A stretch of 64,000 nucleotides of DNA from Ipomoea triloba (Eukaryota > Streptophyta > Magnoliopsida > Solanales > Convolvulaceae): positions 24,922,548 to 24,986,547 of the forward strand of contig NC_044922.1 of NCBI RefSeq assembly GCF_003576645.1. The letters are read 5' to 3'. A program made the translations under genes and the position numbers. This document shows positions 1 through 12,763 of this stretch, in pieces. The notes below the pieces were generated by a model, which saw only the letters and a list, made by a program, of their open reading frames with translations, ran no database searches and had not been told where the DNA came from. Numbering within the stretch: position 1 is the stretch's first letter; each line of letters opens with the position of its first letter.

Positions 1-888
1 TAATGTTCAAATAAAATGGATTTTTGATACTTTTGTAAATAAATGTTATTCATATTTCTAAAAGTATCATATATTTGTTTTTGTTTATATTAGTAATTAT
101 GGTAATGTTTTGATACCCTAAAACTAATCCTATGGAATTTTAACGTAACTGTATTTCCAAGGTTCAAATCAAACCTCTACTTAAAAGTTAATAAAAAAAA
201 AATAGTGACATCTCATCTACACCCTTATGAGATTTAAATGTTTTTTTAATATAATTTGGTGTCTTTATCTAATTTCTAAATATATAAATTTTGAGAACTA
301 TATATAATATCTTTCATGCTTATTATGCAAAAAAAAAAAATGCATTTTTTCAGATATTACCTTGTTTTTTTTCTCACTATGATGGGCATGACTAAAATGT
401 CTTTTTTTTTTCTTTCAGTGATATAAAATTAAATATCACACAAAATTAAATGATAAATAATTTGAATTAAATCTTGTAAATTAAAAAAGAAATTCAATGG
501 GGAATAATAAATGTGCTAATTTAAGTTATTCATTTAAAAAATATATATATTCAAACCATTCTGTATTTAATATATTTATATTATTCATTTTGCAATATGA
601 GTTAATTTTATGTGGCTGAATTTCAGCCACACTTTAAAATCAAACACAAATATATTGAGAACATTCATTTTAATATCATATATTATAACCTCCTTTCATT
701 TTATAATATTTAAACATTCATTTTAATAAATGAATTTAAATGCGAAACACATTATACTCATATGACACCTCTATTGGGAAGGTCACTAATCGAACTCGAT
801 CGGGTATTGACTCTTTAGACTCTTCTAATAGAGTTAGAAGTATTTAAAAAAAAAAGAATTAAAATGAGAAGAAATGAAATATATGTAC
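1..888. other. AT-rich non-coding, YUCCA intron or 3' side
   Basis: No exon was found here on either strand. Because the YUCCA gene on the minus strand continues past position 889 with a good splice donor, this stretch is most simply read as part of its next intron. Short A/T runs and TA-rich tracts are present. No transposon ends were recognised. Confidence 0.5.
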
Positions 889-2381
889 CTGAATCTGACC
901 GGACTTGACCTTATCATGGGTTCCGACGTCGAAGATGGGGTATCTTCCGTCCTTGACTTTGGCTGTAAAGGGACCCTCTTTTGGCCTTTTCACCCCATAA
1001 TATTTGGCTGTGTCTCCATATAAAAGCTTGCTAAGTAACAGCAGGACCGAGTCGACAATCCAATACGGCATGTGATACTTCACCATTATCGTTAGCGCCA
1101 AGTATCCCATTTCTCTTGTTATAAGGTGAAACTGTATATATATATATATAATTAATCAACATACATACAAACAAACAAACAAACATTTGTGTATGCATTA
1201 ATGCAACTTTCCAAGAGGCAGTTGGGGAGGGGGACGGTAGATGTTAAGGTTAAAAAACCCAAAATAAAAAAAAAAATTATATTTTATTATTTTTTCAATT
1301 AGGTGCACTAAAATTTCACATACAGAGATTAACTCTATTCAGGTCATTGCTATGTCGGTAGGACCTAAAAGGTGACAAAACACCTCTTATGGTTCTTAAA
1401 AGAACTGCATTTTCTTTTTTCAAGAGCTGAATTCGAGACCTTTGGCTAAACTGGAATAATGATATGTAAAAGTACATAAAAATTGAGTAATAAGATTTTT
1501 CTTGTTAGATACAATACTCAGATTAATATCGGTTCACACCGAGTTAACCCAATTAAGGAGTAAATTGTTGGTTATATTGATTTCTGTTATACTGAATTTA
1601 CTTCAGTAAGGAGTAAAATACAGGTCATATTTGTCTTGTTAGGAGTGTACGACTACTAATGCTTGGGTAAAAGGAATGGGATTGTGTGCAACTTGTTTCC
1701 TTGTGGGGTACTCAGATGTTGTCAGACCAAGAAATAAAAAATAAAACAATATTGTATAGTTACCGGGCTCCGGACGACGATGGAGGTTTTAGCACCGTAA
1801 TTGCTTAGATCAAGAGCAATTTCCATGCCGGAATTCCCGCAACCCACCACCAGCACTCTCTTGTTTCTATACTTCTCGCCGTTCTTATACTGCGTAGAGT
1901 GGATAATCTCCCCCGCGAATCTCTCAACACCCTTTACCTCAGGGATAAACGGGATACTTGCTTCGCCGGTGGCCACCACCAGAAAACTCCCGGAATATTC
2001 CTCCACCTCGCCGGAATCCGCCATTCTCGCCGTCACCTTCCACTTTCCGGCACCCTCATCATACGCCGCCGATTCCACCGCCCTTTTGCACCGAGGGGTG
2101 ATCTTGAAATTTTCAACGTACTGGTCCAAGTAACTTATAAACTGTTTTTTCGGAACATAGGTCGGAGCAGTCGCCGGAAAATGGAAATGGGGAAGCTCAC
2201 AAAAGTTCTTGGCAAGGTGAAGATGGAGGCGATCGTACGCGTATTTCTTCCACATGGAAGCATAACAGTCGTCTTTCTCGAGCAAAATGTTTGGAATGGA
2301 GAGACGATTTAAACATGCAGAAGTGGCGAGGCCCGCCGGACCGGCGCCGACGATGATCACCGTCGTTTCTTCTTTCGTTGA

Positions 2382-2384
<3 letters not shown>
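889..2384 (-). CDS. YUCCA-type flavin monooxygenase, 5' two exons (partial)
   Basis: YUCCA enzymes convert indole-3-pyruvate to indole-3-acetic acid, using FAD and NADPH, in the final step of the main auxin pathway. Coding exon 1 is 1764-2384 (207 codons, ATG at 2384) and exon 2 is 889-1131 (81 codons). Both junctions are phase 0, with GTAACT and GTACAT donors and a CAG acceptor. The visible protein has the FAD motif GAGPAG (residues 13-18), the ATGE segment (138-141), the FMO signature FAGEIIHS (156-163) and the NADPH motif GCGNSG (181-186). It continues through VVRSP into a REMGYLAL segment typical of the family. The opening resembles the YUC10/YUC11 branch from memory. The C-terminal exons are not in the window. 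No break is seen in the two exons. Confidence 0.9.

Positions 2385-2414
<30 letters not shown>
2385..2414 (-). promoter_or_regulatory. A30 tract directly before the YUCCA start codon
   Basis: Thirty consecutive T on the plus strand give an uninterrupted A run in the mRNA leader that ends at the ATG. With the TATA box about 125 bp upstream, the predicted leader is only about 95 nt, so roughly a third of it is adenine. Length polymorphism is likely for such a run. Confidence 0.75.
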
Positions 2415-2415
<1 letters not shown>

Positions 2416-2504
2416 TGTTTTGTTTTGGAAATGAGAGAAGAGAATAATAGTTAGGTGTGCAGTAAGCGATTGAGTAAAGCGAGATCCAATGTAAGGGTAA
2501 AGGG

Positions 2505-2515
2505 TTATTATATAG
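2505..2515 (-). promoter_or_regulatory. TATA box of the YUCCA gene
   Basis: The minus strand reads CTATATAATAA, with TATATAA at 2508-2514. It lies about 124 bp upstream of the ATG, which places transcription start near 2475-2485. Spacing and sequence fit a plant core promoter. No experimental support. Confidence 0.55.
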
Positions 2516-2534
2516 TGCAATGGTACCGTGAGAT

Positions 2535-2640
2535 CTATCTGTAAAACGTTATCCATACCACTTGTCAAAATCTATCCGCCATATTAACTACACACAATTT
2601 CTAATTTTCTAAATTTAAATAAATTACACAAATCTATATC
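2535..2640. repeat. Third copy of a segment found in the 5-9.6 kb tandem repeat
   Basis: The roughly 105 bp upstream of the YUCCA TATA box match 6775-6880 and the interrupted copy at 8785-8809/9383-9480. The shared text runs from ATCTATCTGTAAAACG through ACTTGTCAAAATCTAT to the AAATAA-rich end. The YUCCA promoter therefore shares sequence with the downstream repeat array. Confidence 0.75.
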
Positions 2641-3676
2641 TATACTTACTATATATAAAAGTAACATCATCCTTCCAAATTTTTTCCCGCTCAAACTTTT
2701 GTTAATATTTAATTACATAATTTATTAGTAAAATAATTAGTAAAGCTTAATCGGTAAGAAACTTTTATATGGAAATTAAATAATATCTATTAATTATAAT
2801 TGGTAATAATTATTGTTGACAAATTGAAAAAGAAAACGAATATTATTAATTAATGGAAAATTATAAAGATTCCTAATTGACTGACATAATATTTGATTAA
2901 GAGATAAATTGAAAAAGAATCGGCAAGAAACTTTTATATGGAAATTAAATAATATCTATTAATTATAATTGGTAATAATTATTATTGACAAATTGAAAAA
3001 GGAAATGAATATTATTAATTAATGGAAAATTATAAAGATTACTAATTGACTGACATAATATTTGATTAAGAGGTAAATTGAAAAAGGAATCTGATATTAT
3101 TAATTTATAATTCTCGCATTCTCTACCTATAAATTCAATGTAATTCTTCATTTTGCACTTGCCTCCCTCTTCTCCTCATTTTGGTAGTTCTCTCATTCCC
3201 TTCTTCCACCGCTCAGTAAGAAATCATATTACACTATATATAAAAGTAACATCCTCTTCCAAATTTTTCCCGCTCAAACTTTTGTAAATATTTAATTACA
3301 TAATTTATTAGTAAAATAATTAGTAAAGCTTAATTGGTAAGAAACTTTTATATGGAAATTAAATAATATCTATTAATTATAATTGGTAATAATTATTATT
3401 GACAAATTGAAAAAAGAAACGAATATTATTAATTAATAGAAAATTATAAAGATTCCTAATTGACTGACATAATATTTGATTAAGAGGTAAATTGAAAAAG
3501 GAATTAGATATTATTAATTTATAATTCTCACATTCCCTACCTATAAATTCAATGGATGGTGACAAAAAAAATTATAATTCTTCATTTTGCACTTGCCTCC
3601 CTCAGTCCCTCCTCTCCTCATTTTGGTAGTTCTCGCATTCCCTTCTTCCACCGCCCAATAAGAAATCATATTACAA
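2639..3676 (+). repeat. Tandem duplication with Helitron-like 5' text
   Basis: Two direct copies (about 2652-3231 and 3231-3676) start with CTATATATAAAAGTAACATC and end with AAGAAATCATATTAC. The first copy also has an internal duplication of about 175 bp (2750-2925 and 2925-3100). The start TCTATACTTACTATATATAA at 2639 resembles plant Helitron 5' ends, but no CTRR 3' end with hairpin was found, so the Helitron reading is tentative. No protein-coding content is credible. Confidence 0.6.
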
Positions 3677-5039
3677 GGTTGAAGGTTGATACTATATTTA
3701 CTTTTTACAGGTTTAATTGCACGTGTAATTCCAGATAGCTCTTGAATGCAAATTTACAAAAGGACGGATAATTACTCATGTTGCAGTATCGTGCATCCAC
3801 GTTGCTTGTCGGTGAATAACTCAATAACGGTCATGGTTTGGGGATGAGTTAAATGCTGAATTTCTGTCTCTTTTGCAGGATGAAGTCAAAACCATTTCTA
3901 CTTATTAATTTCGCCATGTTATTGAGTGTTAACAGGTAAGAGATATTTCTGATTAAAACGCCAGTCTTTTCATCTTAGAGTCTTGGATAGTTGGATTCAC
4001 CTTGGTTTGATATTAGCTGAATCTTCCTTTTATGATGATATGAATTAATTATTGCATTTTCTTTTTATAGTCATATACTGGCCAAGTGTTTGCAAGCTTT
4101 TGAGCCTCGAATAACATCCAATTGTTTAGAAACATGTTGATCCTAGCTTCTTCATGCATCGTTATACTAATGGTCAGGGATTGAGGGTCAAAATAATTCA
4201 TCGTTTATTAGTTTAAGTTTGTCCCCTTTTTTCTCATTTTTGATGTGTAAACTAAAATGCTAAGGATAATGATTAATTGCCTCTATGAACTGGTGCATCT
4301 CCATCCAAAATGCTTAGATAATTATCGAATGTGCTTTCTTTCAAATCGTTGTGGGCTATAGCAGTTGAAATGCATAATTTTGACGTCTCTTTCTCCATCA
4401 ATTTTAATGAAATGTGACTACAAGAGTGGCGTATTAAAGAGAGTGTTGCAAGCATGAAACGAGATTGGATGCAGGTTTTCTTTAAAAATAACTCTGTAGT
4501 TGATAGATGAATGATTTTGTGATGTCTAAGTGGTCTTTCTCATGAAAATTTTAAATTAATTGCGAACTGGTAGAAAACCAGTAGGGATTTTTGGCTCAGC
4601 ATTGTATATTTCTGCATTCTCTTATGAGTTCAGATATTCAAAATCTAATGTTTTAAGTATATATATTGCAAAAGTTGGTCGGTTAATTAAGTTCTACTAT
4701 TAGATATCTTTTTCTACACCATTAATATGTAATATGCATTTTTATTATATAATAGTTGACATTATATTTATTTTTGAAATTATTTCTTATTTATTTTTCT
4801 ATATTTATTTTAATAATAATATAATTAATTATCTAATCATAATAATATACAAAATTGTCTAAGACTGCGAATTGGATTCCAAAAACACATTTTCATGACA
4901 TTGATATTTCCTAATATTCTTATTAATTATTTCCAACCTAAATATTTCAATTCTAGCCGAAATTAATGTACCAAAATATTAATTATTTATTAACATAATT
5001 GCCTAATATTCTTATTTTATATTTAAGATATAATATTAT
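3677..5039. other. Intergenic, no gene recognised
   Basis: A short frame at 3881-3937 opens with a signal-peptide-like stretch (MKSKPFLLINF) between a CAG and a GTAAGA. It would be one tiny exon with no continuation, so it is not called. The rest is AT-rich with short TA tracts. Confidence 0.4.
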
Positions 5040-6960
5040 TAGTACAAAATTGACAGTGGGCTAAATTTCATTATATCATATAGTTAATCACAATCAATAC
5101 GTCTATGACTGTATGTGATCACATAAAATTTTAATTAAACATTGTGACTACTCCTTAATTAATCAAAATTATATGATCACTAGATGATTATCTTGATATT
5201 TTAGGCATCAACTTTAAAGTCTAAAAACAATTATGCAACAATGTGATAAATAAATTCAAGTATACTCCCAAGAAAGTTGGTTGGGAAAAAACCTCATCAA
5301 AAAAACCAACTCCTTAGACAGAACAATGTTTGAAGGGAACTAATAGCACATCGGCCACTTCCCCATAAACTTTTCCTGGTTCATGTTTTCTCACACTAAA
5401 GGCATAATTGACAGGTAATCTTTTCAAATCTTAATAGTTCACCTATGAAAAAGCTTTTAATCTCAAGTTAACACTTTAGACGGCCTTAGGGTGCTTAAAC
5501 ATAATGCACTACCGTATATAATTTTATAAAGTTCAACTTAACAAGGAATTATTATAATTCATAACATATGCAATTCTAAAGGCATATATAAATTCCATAA
5601 CTAGAAAATATAATGTTATGCTAGTGAAAATTATGTCTGAAATTCAATAAGCTCATATCCAAATAAATTGTACACCATAATAGCAATTTTAAATGATCCA
5701 TAAATTATTATTCAAATAATAACATAAATCCAAAACTTGAATGATTATAAAATTTGAATAATAATAACAATTTATAATAACTATATACCTTTCAATAATT
5801 GAAAGGTTTTACTTGTATGCCCAATACAAAAATCATTCAATTCACATAGTAAACTTTATGAGAAATAGCTTAAAATTGTAAATCCTAACCATATCAAAAC
5901 CATATGACATGTTGACATTTACAAATTAAATTCTCACAAAATTAAATTGCATAATTTAAATCATAATACTATGCACTTAATTTAATTATAATGCATAAAA
6001 CAAACTCATTAAAAATATGAATATAAAATCAAATATTCATTTTCAATCAAAGTGGGCATCACAATCTAAAACCAATAATGATAACAATGTTACGACATAT
6101 TAATTCCTCAGTTCAAAATCGATAACCGTTATTAGTGTAATAATACTTATGTAACAGTAATAACTGAACAATCAATTTCTTCAATCGTAACTCTGATATT
6201 TAATATCAATAACTATAAAACGTTACAAAATGTTATCATTATTAACACATATGTTTTGGATAAAAAAAATGAAATTGTTTCAAAATTATGATTTCAAATC
6301 ATACTATCAAAATCCAAAACTAATGATGATAGTAACGGCACAAATCATTGATCCTCTTTATTACTATAATAATTCTAATAATTATTACATAGTAGTAATA
6401 ACGAAATAATCAATTATCTTAATCGTAACCGAACAACATTTTATAATAATTATTATTATTATCAAATGTTACATAATATCATCATTATTACCATAAATGT
6501 TTTGGATAAGCAAATTCAAAACATAATTCTTAAAATCATAAATTAAAATCATTGTGACAAGACAAAAGGAAAATAATTCCCAATTGCCACAAACATATGC
6601 ATTTTCCAAAATTGTGATACAAAATCACATTCCATAATTAAAAGTATTATTAAATTATGACAAAATTTCAATGAATAACCATAATAATCACATAATATTA
6701 TAACAATTAGGAAATTTAAAATGAAAATACAAATTGCTAAAATCGCAAGCCTTTAAAACATTTTTCAGGAAAATCTATCTGTAAAACGTATATCCATACC
6801 ACTTGTCAAAATCTATTCGCCATTTTAACTACACACAATTTCTAATTTTCTAAAACTAAATAAATAACACAATTAGAAAAAGAATAGTTTTTCACTCAAA
6901 GTAACACAGGAATTCTAAAAATATTATTTACCTTTTTCCATATTCTTCAAATAAAAAGTA

Positions 6961-6995
<35 letters not shown>
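5040..6995 (+). repeat. Tandem duplication unit, copy 1 (empty-site copy)
   Basis: A non-coding AT-rich unit of about 1.95 kb that is repeated next door with few substitutions. It begins near GTGGGCTAAATTTCATTATA and ends in a TA/CA microsatellite (6961-7006). Landmarks shared with copy 2 include the GAACAATGTTTGAAGGGAAC stretch (5321, 7291) and several AATAATNNNATTATT-like short inverted repeats. Position 6787-6795 (CGTATATCC) is the unoccupied site of the MITE present in copy 2. No long ORF, LTR boundary or primer binding site was recognised. Confidence 0.85.
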
Positions 6996-7008
<13 letters not shown>

Positions 7009-7014
7009 ACATAT

Positions 7015-9584
7015 AAAATTGCCTGTGGGCTAAATTTCATTATATCATATAGTTAATCACAATCAACACGTTTATGACTGTATGTGATCTCATAAAATTT
7101 TAATTAAACACTGTGACCACTCCTTAATTAATTAAAATTATATGATCACTAGATGATTATCTTGATGTTTTAGGCATCAACTTTAAAGACTAAAAACAAT
7201 TATGCAACAATGTGATAAACAAATCCAAGTATATTCCCAAAAAAGTTGGTTGGGACAAAACCTCATAAAAAAACCATCTCCTTAGGCAGAACAATGTTTG
7301 AAGGGAACTAGTAGCACATCGGACACTTCCCGAGAAACTTTCCCCGGTTCATGTTTTCTCACACTAAAGGCATAATTGACGGGTAATCTTTCCAAATCTT
7401 AATAGTTCACATATATAAAGACTTTTAGTCTCAAGTTAACACTTTAGATGGCCTTAGGGTGCTCAAACATAATGCACTACTGTATATAATTTTATAAAGT
7501 TCAACTTAACAAGGAATTATTATAATTCCTAACCTATGCAATTCTAAAGGCATATATAAATTCCATAACTAGAAAATATAATGGTATGCTAGTGAAAATT
7601 ATGTCTGAAATTCAATAAGCTCATGTCCAAATAAATTGTACACCATAATAACAATTTCAAATGATCCACAATTTATTATTCAAATAATAACATAAATCCA
7701 AAACTTGAAGGATTATAAAATTTGAATAATAATAACAATTTATAATAACTATATACCTTTTAATAATTGAAAGGTTTTAACTTATATGCCCAATACAAAA
7801 ATGATTCAATTCACATAGTAAATTTTATGAGAACTAGCTTAAAATTGTAAATCCTAACCATATCAAAATCATATGATAGGTTGACATTTATAAATTAAAT
7901 TCTCACAAAATTAAATTGCATAATTTAAATCATAATATTATGCACTTAATTTAATTATAATGCATAAAACAAACTCATTAAAAATATGAATGTAAAATCA
8001 AATATTCATACTCAATCAAAGTGGCCGGGAATCACAATCCAAAACCAATAATGACAACAATGTTACAACATATTAATTTCTCAGTTCAAAATCGATAACC
8101 GTTATTACTGTATAATACTTATGTAACGGTAATAACTGAACAATCAATTTCTTCAATCGTAAACTCTGATATTTAATAGCAATAACTATAAAACGTTACA
8201 AAATGTTATCATTATTAAAACATATGTTTTGGATAAAAAAAAATGAGATTGTTTCAAAATTATGATTTCAAATCATACTATCAAAATCCAAAACTAATGA
8301 TGATAGTAACGGCACAAATCATTGATCATATCCATCGGTTCAAAAACTTATAATCGTTATTACTATAATAATTCTAATAATTATTACATAGTAGTAATAA
8401 CGGAATAATCAATTATCTTAATCGTAACCGTACCGAACAACATTAATAATAATAATTATTATTATTATTATCAAATGTTACATAATATCATCATTATTAC
8501 CATAATGTTTTGGATAAGCAAATTCAAAACATAATTCTTAAAATCATAAATTGAAATCATTTTGGCAAGACTGAAAAGGAAAATAATTTCCAATTGCCAC
8601 AAACATATGTGTTTTCCAAAATTGTGATACAAAATCACATTCCATAATTGAAAATATTATCAAATTACGACAAAATTTCAATGAATAGCCATAATAATCA
8701 CATAATATTATAACAATTAGGAGATTTAAAATGAAAAAAAAAATTACTAAAACCGCAAGCCTTTAAAACATTTTTCGGAAAAATCTATCTATAAAACGTA
8801 CGTATGTCCCAGTTCTTATATCGTGGACCGCGGTCCACAATGCATTGTGGACCGTGGTCCCAAAACGACGTCGTTTCAGTAAGTGAAAGACGGAGCCCGT
8901 AATTGACACTATAGTTCATCTCAAAAGATACTGCCTTACACTTATTTTGATATTATCGAATGAAACTGTAGTTATATCGAAATGTAACTGTAGTTGTGTT
9001 GAAATGTAACTGCAGTGTATATGTATATGAACTGATACTGAATAACAGTTTCACATTGTGTTTTATATTATCGAATGAAACTGTAGTTATATCGAAATGT
9101 AACTGTAGTTGTGTTGAAATGTAACTGCAGTGTATATGAACTGATACTGATTAACAGTTTCACATTTGTGTTTTTATATTATCGAATGAAACTATAGTTA
9201 TATCAAAATGTAACTGTAGTTGTGTTGAAATGCAACTGCAGTTGTGTTGAAATATAACTGCAGTTGTGTTGAAATGTAACTGCAGTGTATATGAACTAAA
9301 AGTGAGTGGCGCGAATTCATCCGTCTGTTTTCATTAATCAAAACAACGTCGTTTTGATTCGCGGTCCACGATATAATTTGAGCATATGTCCATGCCACTT
9401 GTCAAAATCTATTCGCCATTTTAACTACACACAATTTCTAATTTTCTAAAACTAAATAAATAACACAAATTAGAAAAAGAATAGCTTTTCACTCAAAGTA
9501 ACACAGGAATTCTAAAAATAATATTTACCTTTTTCCATATTCTTCAAATAAAAATAAAATATATATAACTCATTTATGATTACC

Positions 9585-9600
<16 letters not shown>
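7015..9600 (+). repeat. Tandem duplication unit, copy 2, with MITE insertion
   Basis: Second copy of the 1.95-kb unit. It is lengthened by a 573-bp MITE at 8810-9382. Small differences from copy 1 are spread evenly, and a short extra piece (about 15 bp around 8330) occurs only here. It ends in a TA/TG microsatellite (about 9590-9665). Confidence 0.85.
8810..9382. mobile_element. GTGGACC-family MITE (MULE-like), copy 1
   Basis: The termini are inverted: TATATCGTGGACCGCG on the left and its complement on the right. Flanks are 9-bp near-identical repeats, CGTATGTCC (8801-8809) and CATATGTCC (9383-9391). The other tandem copy has a single CGTATATCC at 6787-6795, an empty site that confirms insertion and the duplication size. 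Inside are a palindrome AAACGACGTCGTTT and a minisatellite built on GAAATGTAACTGTAGTTGTG. It has no transposase. A 9-bp duplication suggests mobilisation by a Mutator-like transposase. Confidence 0.85.
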
Positions 9601-9632
<32 letters not shown>

Positions 9633-9979
9633 TGTATATGTATACACACACATGTGTGTGTGTAAGATTGTAGGGTATATGTCTCTTATTCTTATCTACT
9701 TTTTTTTCAAAGAGAGTCGTACACTCGTACATTATTTTTTAAAATATTGTGTGTTACAAAAAATTTTATTTTTTAATAAAATAAAAACACAATTGAAAAA
9801 ATCAAAGTATACTATTTAATTTTTAAATTTAAAAATAGAAATAAAAAAAAATCTCTGTTAAACCATTACGTGTCCGGCCTGAGTAGGACATAACTATAGA
9901 AAGCATCACTAACCAAACAAATTTTTATGTGGACCATAAAAAGAAAAGTACATTTTTAATATAATAAAGTACATTATTT

Positions 9980-10057
9980 GGCCAAAGACCTTGTGGTTAA
10001 GCGGCACAGCTGTGGCCATACTAATTGTAACAGAGTCAATAGTATTCAAAAAAAATA
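9980..10057 (+). mobile_element. tRNA-derived SINE, short copy (family 1)
   Basis: It starts GGCCAAAGACCTTGTGGTTA, like a tRNA 5' half with an A box. It ends in the family tail GTAACAGAGTCAATAGTATT plus an A run. Flanks repeat TACATTATTT at 9970-9979 and 10058-10067. Box B is missing, so this copy is internally deleted. Confidence 0.7.
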
Positions 10058-10327
10058 TACATTATTTAATAGTATACAAAATAATGCATTTTCATTAATA
10101 AAATAATGTACTTTTTAAATTATAGACTTGTGGTCCATAGAATAATGATTGCTTTTAAGCATGTATCATTCTCATACTAATCCATGTTCGCACTGACCGA
10201 TTCAATTATGGGAAAAAATGTTAGCTATATTAGATAATTTTTCATACAAGATCCCTTGTGCCAACCAAGCTGACTAGTAAGAAAAAATTTAGACAATTCC
10301 TTAGTTTACCAGAATAACAAAAGATAT

Positions 10328-10328
10328 T

Positions 10329-10374
<46 letters not shown>
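10328..10374. repeat. AT dinucleotide microsatellite
   Basis: An uninterrupted TA run. Similar tracts occur at 12703-12758, 30937-30971, 35889-35931 and 39817-39838. Confidence 0.95.
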
Positions 10375-10376
<2 letters not shown>

Positions 10377-10474
10377 CTCTTACCAAATTCTCCGAATGAA
10401 AATAAAAACATAGATCACCTGTCGTTGCCACCATGCATTAGTCCATTACAATCACTTATATGAAATTTATCTAA

Positions 10475-10710
10475 AAATTTTTAGGGATAAAGTACAAACA
10501 AGTCATCATACTATTTGGAAAATAGCAATTAAATCAGCGAACTCGAATAACCCCCAAATAAGTCATCGAACTTGAAAAAAAAGAGCAATTAAGCCACTAA
10601 AATCGGAAAAAAGAACAGTTAACATTTTTAACAGGTTAACTTCAAGTTAAAGTACAAATAAGCCACTAAACTATCTAAGAAAAATCAAGTGAGCACTAAT
10701 TACGTATTAT
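10475..10710. mobile_element. Fragment of a TIR element (AAATAAGTCA family)
   Basis: It repeats phrases of the kind AAGTACAAACAAGTCATCAT and AAATAAGCCACTAAACTAT, typical of long-TIR plant MITEs. Only one end is recognisable, so boundaries are unknown. Confidence 0.35.
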
Positions 10711-10781
10711 GTATTACATTTTTATTAGACAGAAATGTCATTATATTATAATAATAGAACAACGTGTGTGATATCTAAGCA

Positions 10782-10989
10782 ATTGTTATACCATGGACCA
10801 GGGTTTATATTGCATTGTGAGCCCTGATACAAAAATTATGTACCTTCAATTAACACATAATTGCTGGCACATAATATGATTGCTACATGTACAGAAACTG
10901 CAAACTACAAATATAGAATGTGTCAGCTACAAATACATAATTTAAATGTCATTTTTGGACCAGGTTACTACATGGTATAATTTGCGGTA
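10782..10989. mobile_element. GTGGACC-family MITE, copy 2 (short)
   Basis: The inverted ends read TTATACCATGGACCAGG on the left and TTATACCATG plus ACCTGGTCC on the right after complementing. Flanks repeat ATCTAAGC(A/T) at 10773-10781 and 10990-10998. The interior is a short, degenerate ACATAATTGC-type repeat. Confidence 0.7.
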
Positions 10990-11869
10990 ATCTAAGCTAG
11001 TGGTAGTTGCTTCTTTGTTTCATGGTAGTTTTGAACGGATGCCATAGTATTTCAGGATGGTTATGTAATTTTCATTGAGTAGTGTGTCCCGAGTTATTTT
11101 CTAGTAGTTTTTTGCAATTTTAAAAATTTGTGTCACGAAATAAAAATTGATGTGTCCAACAATAATTTAGTGACAGTTTTGACTACCACAACGACTAGTA
11201 GTTGTGTTCTAAATTTGTCGCTAATAATATCTTCTTTTTTTTGAAGATTGTCGCTAATAATATCTAATTACTAATTTGTTTTTTTTTTTTTGGAGAAAAA
11301 AAAATTCAGGCTATAATTTCATTTGTGAGATAAATTTCAAGATTTATGTCCTATAGCAAATAATTGTTATCATCAATAACTCTTGTATAACAGTACATAG
11401 CACCCACACACAATGTATACGATCGTTACAACAAGAAAATATATTGCAACATTATATATTTAAATTAAGCTCTAAAATTCTAAGCATCAACGGTATGCAA
11501 ATACATATGACATATTCTTATCTTCAATATATAGTAGGCATTGCATAGTAAAAATGACCTACAAAGATAATCACTCATCTAAGTTCAAGTAATCTATGTC
11601 ATTTATCACATTCCAGTTTATAGTTTGACATGGTATAACAACATTATGGAATATGATTATATTGCCTACCATTCATAATAATAATAATAATCCATTGATA
11701 TATTATATGCTCCCACCCACATATAATATATAAAATTGCCAGCATAGGGACTTAGGCTCCCAAAGGCAGATGACAAGAAACCTTCCATCTAGAGACCTCC
11801 AAGACGTTGAAGACTAGAGCTTTTCGTTATGAAGCCATGGTGGGTACGGTGTATGCTATGGCCACATGA

Positions 11870-12323
11870 GGCAATTTATATCGTGCACCCCGTACTAAAA
11901 TATTAGGATATGAGTTTTGTGTATTCTAGGTAATCGTTCTGTGTATTCCAGACAATTATTCTGTGTATTTTAGGCAACCATTTTGTGTATTCATGTTCGT
12001 AATACATGTTGTGATGTGTTTGTGCATTCGAATGTTTAGGAGGATGAGTTTTGTGTATTTTGTGTCAATATTCTGTGTATTCATGTTATTAACACGTACA
12101 TGTTGTGATGTGTTTGTGCATTCGAATATATGTTAGGAGGATGAGTTTTGTGTCAATATTCTGTGTATTTTAGGCAAATGTTCTGTGTATTCTAGATAAT
12201 GATTATGTGTATTATAAATAATGAATTCTCTGAAGTCATTAAATTCCGCGTCCACTAACATCAAAACGACGTCGTTTCGGACCAGGGTCCACAATGCACT
12301 ATGAACCCTGGTCCACGATATAA
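11870..12323. mobile_element. GTGGACC-family MITE, copy 3
   Basis: It is bounded by a perfect 11-bp target duplication TGGCCACATGA (11859-11869, 12324-12334). Ends are GGCAATTTATATCGTG and, complemented, ATTATATCGTGGACCAGG. The interior is an array of TTCTGTGTATTCTAGGCAA-type units followed by the AAAACGACGTCGTTTC palindrome near the right end. This is the best-preserved insertion of the family here. Confidence 0.85.
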
Positions 12324-12334
12324 TGGCCACATGA

Positions 12335-12700
12335 AGGGCAAGTCACGATCGACGGCGATGTTATCCAAAGACAAGCAAGCAATTTCTGAATTAAGTGAGC
12401 ACGTACTAACTACGAAAGCCACAGAGCGATGGAAACGTTTTTGATTTGGTTACCGCTAACAGCGACGTTGCCTTTCTGCTCATGGATGGCTTAGCTTCTG
12501 CGCCGGATCTCATTCACTTCTCACCCATATTTCTTGACATTCCTTCACAACCAAACATTCAACGAAAATATACATACCACTCCTGCTCATAACATCTTAC
12601 GGAGTATTATAAACTAACGCTCTTAACAATGCGCAAAGCATTACCAAAAAGAAAAGAAAATAGAGAAAAGATTTCATTCATTCAACATTTCTACATATTA

Positions 12701-12763
<63 letters not shown>

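Noticed and set aside
3881..3937. Signal-peptide-like mini exon MKSKPFLLINF
   Set aside because: Nineteen residues with no continuing exon found; splice-like motifs occur by chance in AT-rich DNA.
5040..9600. A pair of LTRs
   Set aside because: The copies are adjacent with only a microsatellite between them, without TG/CA ends, primer site or internal coding region.
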